This document shows, piece after piece, positions 9,087 to 16,984 of a stretch of DNA of 33,022 nt (positions are counted from its first letter, which is position 1; every line of letters starts with the position of its first letter). The position numbers were made by a program, and so were the translations under genes. Under the pieces are notes generated by a model that made no database searches, was not told the origin of the DNA, and was given only the letters and a program-made list of their open reading frames with translations. This stretch comes from an uncultured Mucispirillum sp. (GTDB taxonomy: Bacteria; Chrysiogenota; Deferribacteres; Deferribacterales; Mucispirillaceae), in contig CALUWI010000001.1 of assembly GCA_944324465.1 (NCBI GenBank), positions 1 through 33,022 on the forward strand. The letters are read 5' to 3'.

Positions 9087-9200
9087 TTAGCCTTGTCTCT
9101 GTTTGTGGCGGGGATTTTCACAGATTATTCTGATTACCCCTTTCCTTTTCACAATCTTGCATTTGCTGCAAATCGGTTTAACGCTAGCTCTTACTTTCAT
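9087..9200 (-). CDS. rpmJ: 50S ribosomal protein L36
   Basis: This 37-codon gene begins [14 protein letters not shown] and ends NPRHKQRQG. It has the zinc-ligand pattern Cys11-x2-Cys14, Cys27 and His32, so it is the C+ (zinc-dependent) form of L36. A GGAG box lies 7-8 nt before ATG 9200. Its place between infA and rpsM is the canonical one. Confidence 0.95.
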   Translation of the reverse strand: MKVRASVKPICSKCKIVKRKGVIRIICENPRHKQRQG

Positions 9201-9213
9201 TTGTCTGCTCCGT

Positions 9214-9435
9214 TTATTTCTGCCGATATGTTATTCTGCCCTTCGTCAAATCATAAGGTGAAAGTTCAACTGTTACTTTATCACCTGGTAAGATTCTGAT
9301 GAAGTTCATTCTCATCTTGCCTGATAAATGGGCAAGGATGGTATGTTGATTTTCAAGAGTAACTTTAAACTGAGCATTTGGCAGTGCCTCTGCTACTATG
9401 CCTGATGTCTCAATAACGTCATCTTTTTTACTCAT
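9214..9435 (-). CDS. infA: Translation initiation factor IF-1
   Basis: This 73-residue single OB-fold protein reads [20 protein letters not shown], then [30 protein letters not shown]. This is the standard IF-1 sequence, which occupies the ribosomal A site during initiation. It sits between map and rpmJ as in many bacteria. Confidence 0.97.
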   Translation of the reverse strand: MSKKDDVIETSGIVAEALPNAQFKVTLENQHTILAHLSGKMRMNFIRILPGDKVTVELSPYDLTKGRITYRQK

Positions 9436-9478
9436 TGTGTTCTCTTCTCCTCAACACTGCGTTGTGAAACCAAAATTT

Positions 9479-10237
9479 TTAGGCTTCATCTTCAATTGTT
9501 AGAATAAGCGGTTCGTCATTTGTTACTACCACTGTATTCTCATAGTGAGCCGCAATAGAGTTATCTACAGTAACTGCTGTCCATTTATCTGCTAACACTT
9601 TCAGGGAGTAGTCACCATAAGTAACCATTGGCTCAATTGCCAATACCGCACCAGGCTTTAATCTAAAACCACGGTTTGGTCTGCCATAGTTTGGAATAGA
9701 TGGTTCTTCATGCATACTTCTTCCAACTCCATGCCCTTGGTATTCTCTAACAACACCAAAGCCAGCCGCTTCTACATGGGTTTGGATAGCGTGAGAAATA
9801 TCAGAAATCCTGTTTCCCACTTTTGCAAACTCTACGCCTTTAAAGAAAGCCTCTTTTGTAACTTTTACAAGGCGTTCTGCTTCCGCACTAATCTTCCCTA
9901 CGGGGAATGTTCTGCAAGCATCACTGTGAAAGCCGTTTTTATTGGCAACCACATCGACACTTATAATGTCGCCATCTTTCAGTATTGTTTTATCATCTGG
10001 TATTCCATGCACTACAACATTATTAACTGATGTGCAGCATGAGCCTGGAAAACCATAATAACCTTTACTTGATGGTATGGCGGACATTGAGTATATAACA
10101 TCTTCTACCAGTTTGTCAACATCTTTTGTTGAAATTCCTGGCTTAATGTATTTTTTTAATTGTTTAAAGACTTCTTTAACTACTAAAGAAGCCTCTTTTA
10201 TTTTCTCAATCTCATTTTTAGAGTATAAAACAACCAT
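9479..10237 (-). CDS. map: Methionine aminopeptidase, type I
   Basis: This 252-residue enzyme removes the initiator methionine from nascent proteins. It has the family's metal-ligand set: Asp in ISVDVV and HSDACRTF, His in GHGVGRSMHEEP, Glu in IEPMVT and in HYENTVVV. The substrate-binding HGIPDD is present. The length matches the short bacterial type without an N-terminal extension. The ATG overlaps the adk stop (TAATG), so translation is coupled. Its position between adk and infA is common. Confidence 0.96.
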   Translation of the reverse strand: MVVLYSKNEIEKIKEASLVVKEVFKQLKKYIKPGISTKDVDKLVEDVIYSMSAIPSSKGYYGFPGSCCTSVNNVVVHGIPDDKTILKDGDIISVDVVANKNGFHSDACRTFPVGKISAEAERLVKVTKEAFFKGVEFAKVGNRISDISHAIQTHVEAAGFGVVREYQGHGVGRSMHEEPSIPNYGRPNRGFRLKPGAVLAIEPMVTYGDYSLKVLADKWTAVTVDNSIAAHYENTVVVTNDEPLILTIEDEA

Positions 10238-10884
10238 TATTTAAGTATTTCCTCTATTTCAGCAAATACTGTTTCTGGAGATTTTGTTCCATCAACGATA
10301 AATAATTTGCCAGTTGATTTATAGTATGATTTTAAAGCATCAGCCTGTTCGTGAAAAACTTCTAAGCGTTTTTTAACAGTTTCTTCTTTATCATCATCTC
10401 TTTGTACAAGTGGTGTTTTACCATCTTCTGCCATTCCTTCAACAGCAGGTGGATTATATTTAACATGGTATATTTTACCAGTAATAGGACTTGTTCTTCT
10501 ACCTGTAATTCTTTCTACTATATATTCATCTGGCACTTCAAGGCTTATGATATGAGTAATTTCTGTTTTCATATCTTCTTTAAGCATAATATCTAAGCTT
10601 TTTGCCTGAGCTAATGTTCTTGGAAAGCCGTCTAATATAAAGCCGTTTTTGCAGTCTGGCTGAGCAAGCCTTTCTTTCATTAAGCCTATAATGATTTCAT
10701 CAGTTACAAGTTTACCGTTATCCATAAACTCTTTTGCAACTTTTCCAAGTGGAGAGCCTGCTTTAACAGCTGCTCTTAACATATCACCAGTAGAGATTTG
10801 TATTATACCATACTTTTTAATAATAAACTCAGACTGTGTTCCTTTACCTGCACCAGGTGCACCTAAAAATACAATGTTTTTCAT
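10237..10884 (-). CDS. adk: Adenylate kinase
   Basis: This 215-residue enzyme catalyses AMP + ATP to 2 ADP. The P-loop GAPGAGKGT is at residues 8-16, DGFPRT is in the middle, and the LID domain (ITGRRTSPITGKIYHVKYNPP) identifies the long form. The LID lacks the four zinc-binding Cys found in many Gram-positive enzymes. The start overlaps the secY stop by 4 nt, giving the usual secY-adk-map order. Confidence 0.97.
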   Translation of the reverse strand: MKNIVFLGAPGAGKGTQSEFIIKKYGIIQISTGDMLRAAVKAGSPLGKVAKEFMDNGKLVTDEIIIGLMKERLAQPDCKNGFILDGFPRTLAQAKSLDIMLKEDMKTEITHIISLEVPDEYIVERITGRRTSPITGKIYHVKYNPPAVEGMAEDGKTPLVQRDDDKEETVKKRLEVFHEQADALKSYYKSTGKLFIVDGTKSPETVFAEIEEILK

Positions 10885-12197
10885 GACCAGTTTCTCCCTC
10901 TAATGCGGCCTTTTTTAAGAAAGCCGTCATAGTTATGAGTAAGTAAGTGAGATTCTATCTTTTGAATAACATCAAGACCAACTCCCACTACAATTAAAAG
11001 ACTTGTGCCACCAAAATAGAATGGCAGTCCAAATGCTCTAATAAATAATTGTGGCATTACAGAAACGATTGCTAAATATATTGCACCTACAAATGTAAGG
11101 CGTGTAAGAACATAGTCGATATAGTTAGCTGTTTCAATACCAGGGCGTTTGCCAGGCATTACACCACCTGATTTATTAATATTATCTGCAATATCTGTTG
11201 GATTGAAGATAATTGATGTATAAAAATATGTAAAGAATATAATTAAAGTTAATTCTAACACATAATATATAGGATATTCTGGTGAAAAGAAAAAGTTAAT
11301 TTTCTGCACAAATGGGTCCTGCGGCATAAATGTTGCAAGTGTAGCAGGAAGTGTTATTAATGTAGAAGCAAAGATTATAGGAATAACACCTGCTGGGTTT
11401 AATCTTAATGGTAAATATGAATTACCTGAACTAACAGTACCGCCAGCATTACCTTTACGAACATACTGAATAGGCAGTCTTCTTTGAGAAGTTTCCATAA
11501 ATACGATTGCTATAAAAGCAGCAACCATAATCGCAACAGCTATAATTAATGGAATAATCTGCACTGTGCCTGTTTCCATTAATGAGTATGTGTTTACAAC
11601 TGCACCAGGAAATGCTGATATAATACCAGCCATAATGATTAATGACATACCATTACCAACACCGTAAGATGTGATTTTCTCACCAAGCCACACTAAAAAC
11701 ATTGTGCCAGTTGTAAGAGTTAATGTGGCAATAAATCTAAACTGCCAGCCGTCCATAAAAACGATTGGTGAGCCGTCTGGTGCTTTCATATTTTCAATAC
11801 CTATTGATATTGCAAGGCCTTGAATTACTGCAACAACTACAGTTAAATATCTTGTATATTTTGTGATTTTCTGCCTGCCTTCACTGCCTCTTTTTTTAAG
11901 CTCAGCAAGAGTTGGAATTACAACTGCTAAAAGCTCCATAATGATGGATGCAGAGATGTAAGGCATAACACCCATTGCAAAAACTGTAAGTTTTTCTAAT
12001 GCACCACCTGTAAACATATCAAAGAAGCCAAGTAAACTATTACCTGCATTTTGAAAAAATTGAGATAATGCGTGGCCATTAACGCCAGGTGTAGGTACAT
12101 GCGCACCTATACGAAAGACTGCTAAAAGCATTAACGTCATTAAAATACGCTTTCTTAATTCTGGAATAGAAAATATTTCCTCAATTTTCTTAAACAT
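10881..12197 (-). CDS. secY: Protein translocase channel subunit SecY
   Basis: This 438-residue inner-membrane protein has about ten predicted transmembrane helices. Its motifs are typical of SecY: RIGAHVPTPGV at the plug end, GVMPYISASIIMEL, GNGMSLIIMAGI, PLRLNPAGVIPIIFA, and MPGKRPGIETANYID. It is the pore of the Sec translocon. Normally it directly follows rplO in the spc operon. Here rplO is 8.4 kb upstream and four hairpins intervene, so secY must have its own promoter (candidate at 12239-12267). It heads the unit secY-adk-map-infA-rpmJ-rpsM-rpsK-rpsD-rpoA-rplQ. Confidence 0.97.
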   Translation of the reverse strand: MFKKIEEIFSIPELRKRILMTLMLLAVFRIGAHVPTPGVNGHALSQFFQNAGNSLLGFFDMFTGGALEKLTVFAMGVMPYISASIIMELLAVVIPTLAELKKRGSEGRQKITKYTRYLTVVVAVIQGLAISIGIENMKAPDGSPIVFMDGWQFRFIATLTLTTGTMFLVWLGEKITSYGVGNGMSLIIMAGIISAFPGAVVNTYSLMETGTVQIIPLIIAVAIMVAAFIAIVFMETSQRRLPIQYVRKGNAGGTVSSGNSYLPLRLNPAGVIPIIFASTLITLPATLATFMPQDPFVQKINFFFSPEYPIYYVLELTLIIFFTYFYTSIIFNPTDIADNINKSGGVMPGKRPGIETANYIDYVLTRLTFVGAIYLAIVSVMPQLFIRAFGLPFYFGGTSLLIVVGVGLDVIQKIESHLLTHNYDGFLKKGRIRGRNWS

Positions 12198-12238
12198 TTT
12201 GTCCGCCTTTTAATTAATAAAATACACTATAAAGAAAT

Positions 12239-12267
12239 TTGATACCATATATAAAAAAATTTTGCAA
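12239..12267 (-). promoter_or_regulatory. Candidate sigma-70 promoter for secY and the downstream ribosomal genes
   Basis: The minus strand reads TTGCAA (12267-12262), a 17-nt spacer, then TATCAA (12244-12239), 42 nt before the secY start. Each box matches 4 of 6 consensus bases. A promoter is required here because a terminator lies immediately upstream. Confidence 0.4.
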
Positions 12268-12288
12268 ATAAAAATATTAATTTTTTTT

Positions 12289-12337
12289 GAAAAAAATAGC
12301 TCTATACAGATTTATTTGATAAAACACTGTATAGAGC
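12289..12337 (-). terminator. Rho-independent terminator after the ferric-reductase-like gene
   Basis: An 11-bp perfect stem, GCTCTATACAG (12299-12309) with CTGTATAGAGC (12327-12337), is followed on the minus strand by TATTTTTTT. It lies 27 nt after the stop at 12364 and shields secY from upstream transcription. Ten base pairs of the stem are identical to the hairpin at 13995-14033. Confidence 0.85.
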
Positions 12338-12363
12338 CTGATATTAATGCTGATTTTATAATT

Positions 12364-13668
12364 TTATCTAAAACTAAAATTATCAAAATGAAGTTTATTT
12401 AATGATATATTGTTTTGCTTCATTCCATCTTCTACTACTTTTCTAAACATTACAGGACCACAAAACCACACTGTAGAAGATACAATATCTGGTGATAATT
12501 CCATAATCTTATCAAAAGTTAATAAACCTTCTTTTTGACTGTCTATTATATGAAGTTTAACATTTTTTTCTGCACACTGCTGAACAAGTATATCTTCAAA
12601 AGGCGACTTACCCATATAGCTGTATATTAACTCCACATTGTTCGTTTCATTGCCATTTAAACTGTTTATTTTAGATAAAAATGGAGTAATACCTATGCCG
12701 CCAGCTATCCATACCTGTTTACCTGTATCTTGGAAAGTAAATTCTCCATATGGACCTTCTACTACAACTTTATCATCTGCTGATATTTTGTCATATAATT
12801 TACTGGTAAAATCACCAATCTGCTTAATATAAAAAGTTAATACCTTATTATTTTTATCCCAGCCTGCCACACTAAATGGATGAGCTTCCATAGTATATGA
12901 AAATTTTAGAAATACAAACTGACCGCAGTTAAATTTAAAATCTTTATCTTGAAGCTGGATTTCAAGCTGAATAATATTATCTCCAAAATGTTTTTTATTT
13001 TTTACTTTTCCAGTGTATCTATGCATTATACCTGTAAGGTTAAAAATAGAAATAAAGGCACATACTGTCCCTGCTATTATAAATATATGCATTATACTGC
13101 CACCAACAGTTAACTGCCATGATGACCTGAATGGAGCCATAAATGCATGGAATGCTACAAATAAATATAATACAGATATTAATTTATGAGTTACTCTGAA
13201 ATAATAATAAGGAACTGCTTTTATTATTGCAAGTAATACTACTATAATCATTATATAAAAAGCAGGCTCTAAATAAGCATAGCATGCTTTATATAATTCT
13301 AAAATAAATCCCTGCAATTTGTTTACTGATTTTACAGGTGCTTCTAACACATTTAAATCAATAAGAAGATTATTTAAAAGTTTAAGAAGCAAATGGAATA
13401 CACCAAGAAAAAAACCGACAGCCGCTGTTATTCTATGCACATCGTATGCTTTATCAAGCCCGCCAAATATTTTGTTAACAAATGAAAGTCTTGCTGAAAT
13501 TATAACCGCAGCAGACATAAAAATTATACCCATTGAACCTGTAATATACATTAACTGAATTCTAAAAGAATTAAAACTTGATGCTTTTAAAAGATAATCC
13601 ATACTAGGAGAAAGAACATAAGACAATATGCTCACTATAAATAATACAAGTAAAGCTTTAAATTTCAT
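12364..13668 (-). CDS. Ferric-reductase/NADPH-oxidase-like transmembrane haem-flavoprotein
   Basis: This 434-residue protein has two halves. Residues 1 to about 215 form some six membrane helices with two His pairs placed for two b-haems (DVHRITAAVGFFLGVFH and RVTHKLISVLYLFVAFH), as in ferric reductase-like membrane domains. The rest is a cytoplasmic FNR-type module: FAD motif HPFSVAG, pyrophosphate-binding GPYGEF, NAD(P)-binding GGIGITPF, and C-terminal FCGP. It should move electrons from NAD(P)H via FAD and haem across the membrane; the acceptor (ferric iron, oxygen, flavin or another) cannot be told from sequence. It is monocistronic: it has its own consensus promoter and lies between two terminators sharing one stem sequence. 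It sits inside the interrupted spc operon, downstream of the respiratory cluster. A 4-codon minicistron overlaps its start. Confidence 0.82.
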   Translation of the reverse strand: MKFKALLVLFIVSILSYVLSPSMDYLLKASSFNSFRIQLMYITGSMGIIFMSAAVIISARLSFVNKIFGGLDKAYDVHRITAAVGFFLGVFHLLLKLLNNLLIDLNVLEAPVKSVNKLQGFILELYKACYAYLEPAFYIMIIVVLLAIIKAVPYYYFRVTHKLISVLYLFVAFHAFMAPFRSSWQLTVGGSIMHIFIIAGTVCAFISIFNLTGIMHRYTGKVKNKKHFGDNIIQLEIQLQDKDFKFNCGQFVFLKFSYTMEAHPFSVAGWDKNNKVLTFYIKQIGDFTSKLYDKISADDKVVVEGPYGEFTFQDTGKQVWIAGGIGITPFLSKINSLNGNETNNVELIYSYMGKSPFEDILVQQCAEKNVKLHIIDSQKEGLLTFDKIMELSPDIVSSTVWFCGPVMFRKVVEDGMKQNNISLNKLHFDNFSFR

Positions 13669-13684
13669 TTTATCATGTTACCTC
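13665..13684 (-). promoter_or_regulatory. Ribosome binding site and 3-codon minicistron overlapping the ferric-reductase-like start
   Basis: GAGG (13684-13681) is 4 nt from ATG ATA AAA TGA (13676-13665), whose stop overlaps the reductase ATG at 13668. The reductase start itself is 12 nt from GAGG, longer than usual. Translation may therefore be coupled through the minicistron. Confidence 0.4.
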
Positions 13685-13695
13685 ATTTTTTTCTT

Positions 13696-13725
13696 ATTAT
13701 AAAAATATCTAAAGTTCTTTGTCAA
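13696..13725 (-). promoter_or_regulatory. Consensus sigma-70 promoter for the ferric-reductase-like gene
   Basis: On the minus strand a perfect TTGACA (13725-13720) and a perfect TATAAT (13701-13696) are separated by 18 nt, 28 nt before the start codon. It is the best promoter match in the window and predicts strong expression unless repressed. Confidence 0.75.
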
Positions 13726-13740
13726 TTATTTAGATTACAC

Positions 13741-13985
13741 ATTTCTTATTTTTTAACACAATTGCTGTATATTAATTAATTTATTTAATTAAATCACCAT
13801 TGATACTTAATAAATACAATTTTTTAAAATATTTTATATATTATTAAATTGTGGCTTATTTTTTATTGCAGGATATAAAAATAGTAACTTTGAATTTATA
13901 ATATATATTTTTTCAATCATATTTGATTTTAATTATTTCTCTATATTTTAAGTAACTATTACGATAGAATAAATATTAAATATGT
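13741..13985. other. Non-coding AT-rich stretch
   Basis: About 245 bases of very AT-rich sequence lie upstream of the consensus promoter. I see no open reading frame, no tRNA-like fold and no repeat. Several A/T tracts could bend DNA or bind a nucleoid protein, but no specific site stands out. Confidence 0.4.
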
Positions 13986-14033
13986 AAAAAATAACTCTAT
14001 ACAGCATAATACTGATAGATATACTGTATAGAG
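13986..14033 (-). terminator. Terminator-like hairpin sharing its stem with the one at 12299-12337
   Basis: CTCTATACAG (13995-14004) pairs perfectly with CTGTATAGAG (14024-14033), followed on the minus strand by TTATTTTTT. The loop differs from the second copy. It would end a short transcript that includes the possible small peptide at 14047-14088. The plus strand also has some T-richness after it, so it may act in both directions. Confidence 0.7.
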
Positions 14034-14046
14034 CTTTTAATATGTC

Positions 14047-14088
14047 TTATTTTGATTTCATATGAATACACATAGTACCACCTCTCAT
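14047..14088 (-). CDS. Possible 8- to 13-residue peptide with a strong ribosome binding site
   Basis: A reading frame from ATG 14088 encodes MRGGTMCIHMKSK. An inner ATG at 14073 (MCIHMKSK) is preceded 4-5 nt upstream by AGAGGTGG, an unusually good Shine-Dalgarno sequence. The stop at 14047-14049 is 13 nt before the terminator-like hairpin. I do not recognise the peptide. It could be a leader peptide, a small regulatory peptide or chance; the strong binding site is the only real support. Confidence 0.3.
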   Translation of the reverse strand: MRGGTMCIHMKSK

Positions 14089-14134
14089 GTTTATTAGATA
14101 TTTCTCCAATTAAACTGCCTACGGTTTTACTATG
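14071..14134 (-). ncRNA. Possible structured leader that could mask the small peptide's start codon
   Basis: CATAGTA in the RNA (from 14134-14128) is complementary to TACTATG (14077-14071), which contains the small peptide's ATG. A fold joining them would enclose about 50 nt, including the AGAGGTGG binding site. This resembles translation-control leaders, but I cannot match it to a known riboswitch class. Confidence 0.25.
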
Positions 14135-14210
14135 GTCATTTAAGGTAAAAAATTTTATTTTTTATAATTTAAAAAAGAATTGTAAAAATATTAATAATTT
14201 ATATCAGCAT

Positions 14211-14241
14211 AAAAAAAGAGCTGGTTTAAAACCAGCCCTTT
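14211..14241 (-). terminator. Rho-independent terminator of the respiratory operon
   Basis: A strong inverted repeat, GAGCTGGTTT/AAACCAGCCC (14218-14238, with one G-U type pair), is followed on the minus strand by a T7 run (14217-14211). It lies about 25 nt after the stop of the cytochrome gene. Confidence 0.88.
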
Positions 14242-14264
14242 ATGTTGCTTTTAAGCAGTTTAAT

Positions 14265-14753
14265 CTACCTTATAGAATGTAAACCACCACTTTGGAGCTG
14301 CGGCCTTGTCTGGTGGCAGACAATACAGTTTTTAGATACAGTATTTGTCCATGTTCCTACAGGAAGCTGGCAGCTTAATCCGCAGTGGGTATTTGTCCCG
14401 CCTTTAAAGTTCTGTTTCATATGACTTTTGGGAAAAGCTGTTTCATGACAAGCGGTGCAAAAGTCTTCTCTATGGCATGTCTGGCAAGATGTTTTTTTCC
14501 ACCTGCTTTCTAAACCATGAGTTCTGTTTACAAAAGTTGATGTATGGCTTCTTGGAGGCATATCTTCATGACATTCAATACATTCAACTCTTTCTTCATG
14601 GCACATTAAACATTCTGCTTCATTAGCCTTTGCTGCCTGGCCGTGTTTATACAGCCAGTAATTATTGTGAGTTGATGGCTTTGTGCTGTCAACAGCATAA
14701 GCTGCAACAACAGCTGTAGATACCATAATCATTATAATTAATATATGTTTCAT
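14265..14753 (-). CDS. Periplasmic pentahaem c-type cytochrome
   Basis: This 162-residue protein has an N-terminal signal peptide (MKHILIIMIMVSTAVVAAYA, cleavage near residue 20) and five CxxCH haem sites: CLMCH 48-52, CIECH 58-62, CQTCH 90-94, CTACH 99-103 and CIVCH 143-147. A further pair, CGLSC at 124-128, lacks the His and is not a standard haem site; it could be a redox or structural disulfide. The role inferred is electron carriage across the periplasm between the quinol pool and the molybdoenzyme, or through the outer membrane with the barrel encoded 6 nt upstream. It is the last gene of the operon. It is half the size of the decahaem MtrA/DmsE cytochromes, so it is not a direct equivalent. 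Confidence 0.88.
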   Translation of the reverse strand: MKHILIIMIMVSTAVVAAYAVDSTKPSTHNNYWLYKHGQAAKANEAECLMCHEERVECIECHEDMPPRSHTSTFVNRTHGLESRWKKTSCQTCHREDFCTACHETAFPKSHMKQNFKGGTNTHCGLSCQLPVGTWTNTVSKNCIVCHQTRPQLQSGGLHSIR

Positions 14754-14759
14754 AACTTC

Positions 14760-16286
14760 CTACCATAAAAAATTTGCCCACATCTCTACAGTGTGAGATT
14801 CTGGCTGCATATCCTGAGCTTTAAATAAATCTGCATACTCAAAAGTATAATCAAGCTGCAGCACACACCAGTCTGTCACTTGCCACATACCACCAATATA
14901 TGCAACTGTTGTATTCTCATTTAACAGGTTTTGGTTAGTAATTTGACCTAATGTTTCCCACTGATAAAGTTTCACAGGGCTTCTATGATACTGATAGTTC
15001 TGCACATTAACTCCAATCCACGCTTCAATTTTATCTGTAAATACTTGTGTCATTCTAAAGCCGCCCATTATTTGTGCATTTTCATCAAGACGCTGATATT
15101 GAGCAACTTTATAATAATCTACAATTAAGCTGAGATAGTTATTTCTGTGTATTAATCCAACCAAATCAATATTGCCAAAGACTCTGTGATAGTCTCTGTC
15201 GCCATAGGCTTCATTAAAATTAAATCTTCCTTCGTATCCTACCCCCAGCATAAGATAGTCTGTTATACCTTGAGTAATCATTACACCACCCATAACATAT
15301 TCTCTTTCGCCGCTGAGAAGGCTTTCATACATAGACACATACGGATTTATGGCACCATCATTTTTATCATACTGCCCCATAACATATGCAGATATACCTG
15401 TTTTACTTTTATCAATATTTGCTTCAAGCCCTATATCATATACCATTGCTTTACCAATTACGGCACCTTCTGCATATATTGATGCATTTAAAATATCTGT
15501 AAAATTTAAGCTTTGGTCAATTCTGCCGTGAAGAACATGGGTATTTAAATCACCACCATCTTCATGCATAAAATAGCTGTATTCACCTCTGATTTTTGTG
15601 CCACTTTGCTCTACTGGTATTTCAAAAGATACACCAGCAACCTGAGTTTTAAGATTGCTGTAATAGCTGACTGGCAAACCATAGTATAAATTTAAGTTTA
15701 AATATTTTACCGGGTCTATCTTAATATTTACACCATCTATTTTATATCCATTAAAAGCTGTAAGATATATTCTGCCAAGAGATACATCAGTTAAAGGAAT
15801 TACCTTATTAAGTTCAATATTTGCCTGATATATCCTAAAGTCGCCGTCCATATTTTCGCTGCTTCTTGTAAACTCATTATATTTCCGTGCAGTATATAAG
15901 CCATCATAAAACTGGTGATATTTATTATCACCTATTACAGGCATATCATCATAGGCTCCGCGTACATTTATATTCATATTAATTACGCCATCACCAACTT
16001 TACTGCCACCTAAACGAAGTTTAGCATACTGATAAATACTCCAGTCATCTTCATCTGCATACCTAAGCTGTGCTCTTGTTGTAAGCCCTATTTTTAATGT
16101 GCCGCTGTCCCCAAAATCTAAACCATTAATAGATGATTTCACACCGTAAGCACTTAAATGCCTGCTCCAGCTGTCAGGGGTAACATAAGCATCACCAACA
16201 TAAGCATATACAGGAATGGAATAAGATATCAGCACAAATAAAGCAGATAAAATACTCAGCCTTTTATATTTGCTTATCCATTTCAT
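14760..16286 (-). CDS. Outer-membrane beta-barrel protein of the respiratory operon
   Basis: This 508-residue protein starts with a signal peptide (cleavage likely after VYA, about residue 29). It continues with alternating hydrophobic/polar strands rich in Tyr, Gly and Asn, and ends in WANFLW; a terminal aromatic residue is typical of substrates of the outer-membrane assembly machinery. No soluble domain or enzyme motif is seen. Its start overlaps the torD-like stop by 4 nt (ATGA). Being locked in an operon with a multihaem cytochrome and a molybdoenzyme recalls MtrB/DmsF barrels that sheath cytochromes in extracellular respiration. However, it is shorter than those and lacks the N-terminal CxxC of MtrB. 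It may instead be a porin for the substrate. The family is not recognised. Confidence 0.7.
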   Translation of the reverse strand: MKWISKYKRLSILSALFVLISYSIPVYAYVGDAYVTPDSWSRHLSAYGVKSSINGLDFGDSGTLKIGLTTRAQLRYADEDDWSIYQYAKLRLGGSKVGDGVINMNINVRGAYDDMPVIGDNKYHQFYDGLYTARKYNEFTRSSENMDGDFRIYQANIELNKVIPLTDVSLGRIYLTAFNGYKIDGVNIKIDPVKYLNLNLYYGLPVSYYSNLKTQVAGVSFEIPVEQSGTKIRGEYSYFMHEDGGDLNTHVLHGRIDQSLNFTDILNASIYAEGAVIGKAMVYDIGLEANIDKSKTGISAYVMGQYDKNDGAINPYVSMYESLLSGEREYVMGGVMITQGITDYLMLGVGYEGRFNFNEAYGDRDYHRVFGNIDLVGLIHRNNYLSLIVDYYKVAQYQRLDENAQIMGGFRMTQVFTDKIEAWIGVNVQNYQYHRSPVKLYQWETLGQITNQNLLNENTTVAYIGGMWQVTDWCVLQLDYTFEYADLFKAQDMQPESHTVEMWANFLW

Positions 16287-16936
16287 ATTTCACCATATAT
16301 TTCTTTTAAAAAGAAATAGTCATGCAGCAAATATATTCTGGAAAACATAAAAAGCCCTTTATACAGCGTATCTGCATTTTTTAAACTACACTTTTCTTCT
16401 TGAGCCTTAAAATATAGCTCAATCCATTTTAACAGATGGTTTTCATATAAGCACAACTCATCAGCAATTATTTCTTTTTTCTGCTCGCTGGCTGCAAGCT
16501 TGTATAAAAGAAAAAGTTCCATACTTATATTATCTATGGGCAGGTTAATTTTTACAGGTTTTGCGATACTGTATTTGTCATATACAGACTGCAGTGACAC
16601 AATTATATCTTCTTTTGATATTTCCTTATTCCGCCACAAAAATTCCCTGTCTTTTACCTTTTCTCCACTTACAAAAAACTTTGTAAAAGAGATGTTTGCT
16701 TTTTCAAGTATATCTAAACTGCTTCTTAAACTGCCAAATTCTTGAAAACAGTTGATTATTTCGGCTTTTTCAGGAAAACCATCTATACCTGTGCATATTT
16801 CCTGCATTACAGGCAGTATTTTGTTTGTATATTGTATGTAATCATTATCTGGAACAAAATAATATGAATGCCATAAATATTCCAGAATAATTCTTCTTCC
16901 ACTAATTATGCTGCTTTCTATTTCTTTTTTATTCAT
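16283..16936 (-). CDS. TorD/DmsD-family chaperone for the molybdoenzyme
   Basis: This 217-residue all-helical cytoplasmic protein has a TorD-like outline: an N-terminal region with RRIILEYLWHSYYFVP, a central LPIDNISMELFLLYKLA resembling the family's 'pDH..~EL.fm..L' motif, and then LYENHLLKWIELYFKA like 'F...Hl..W...f'. Such chaperones bind the Tat signal of their partner reductase and hold it until the Mo cofactor is inserted. I start at ATG 16936 because GGAG lies 6 nt upstream; an ATG five codons earlier lacks a good site. The conserved Asp-His pair reads Asp-Asn here, so the match is distant. Operon context (after the A and B subunits) supports the assignment. Confidence 0.72.
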   Translation of the reverse strand: MNKKEIESSIISGRRIILEYLWHSYYFVPDNDYIQYTNKILPVMQEICTGIDGFPEKAEIINCFQEFGSLRSSLDILEKANISFTKFFVSGEKVKDREFLWRNKEISKEDIIVSLQSVYDKYSIAKPVKINLPIDNISMELFLLYKLAASEQKKEIIADELCLYENHLLKWIELYFKAQEEKCSLKNADTLYKGLFMFSRIYLLHDYFFLKEIYGEI

Positions 16937-16948
16937 AAATGCTCCAGA

Positions 16949-16973
16949 CATATCTGCACAAAAAGCAGATATG
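16949..16973 (-). other. Intercistronic stem-loop between the ferredoxin subunit and the chaperone
   Basis: CATATCTGC and GCAGATATG form a perfect 9-bp stem with a 7-nt loop. It lies 12 nt after the stop of the iron-sulfur gene and 13 nt before the chaperone ATG. No T-tract follows, so it more likely protects or marks the 3' end of the AB message, lowering expression of downstream genes, than terminates transcription. Confidence 0.5.
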
Positions 16974-16984
16974 CCATTAGTCTG

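Noticed and set aside
9045-9299. 84-codon plus-strand frame across rpsM, rpmJ and infA
   Set aside because: It is opposite three certain genes, and the rpmJ frame on the minus strand explains this stretch.
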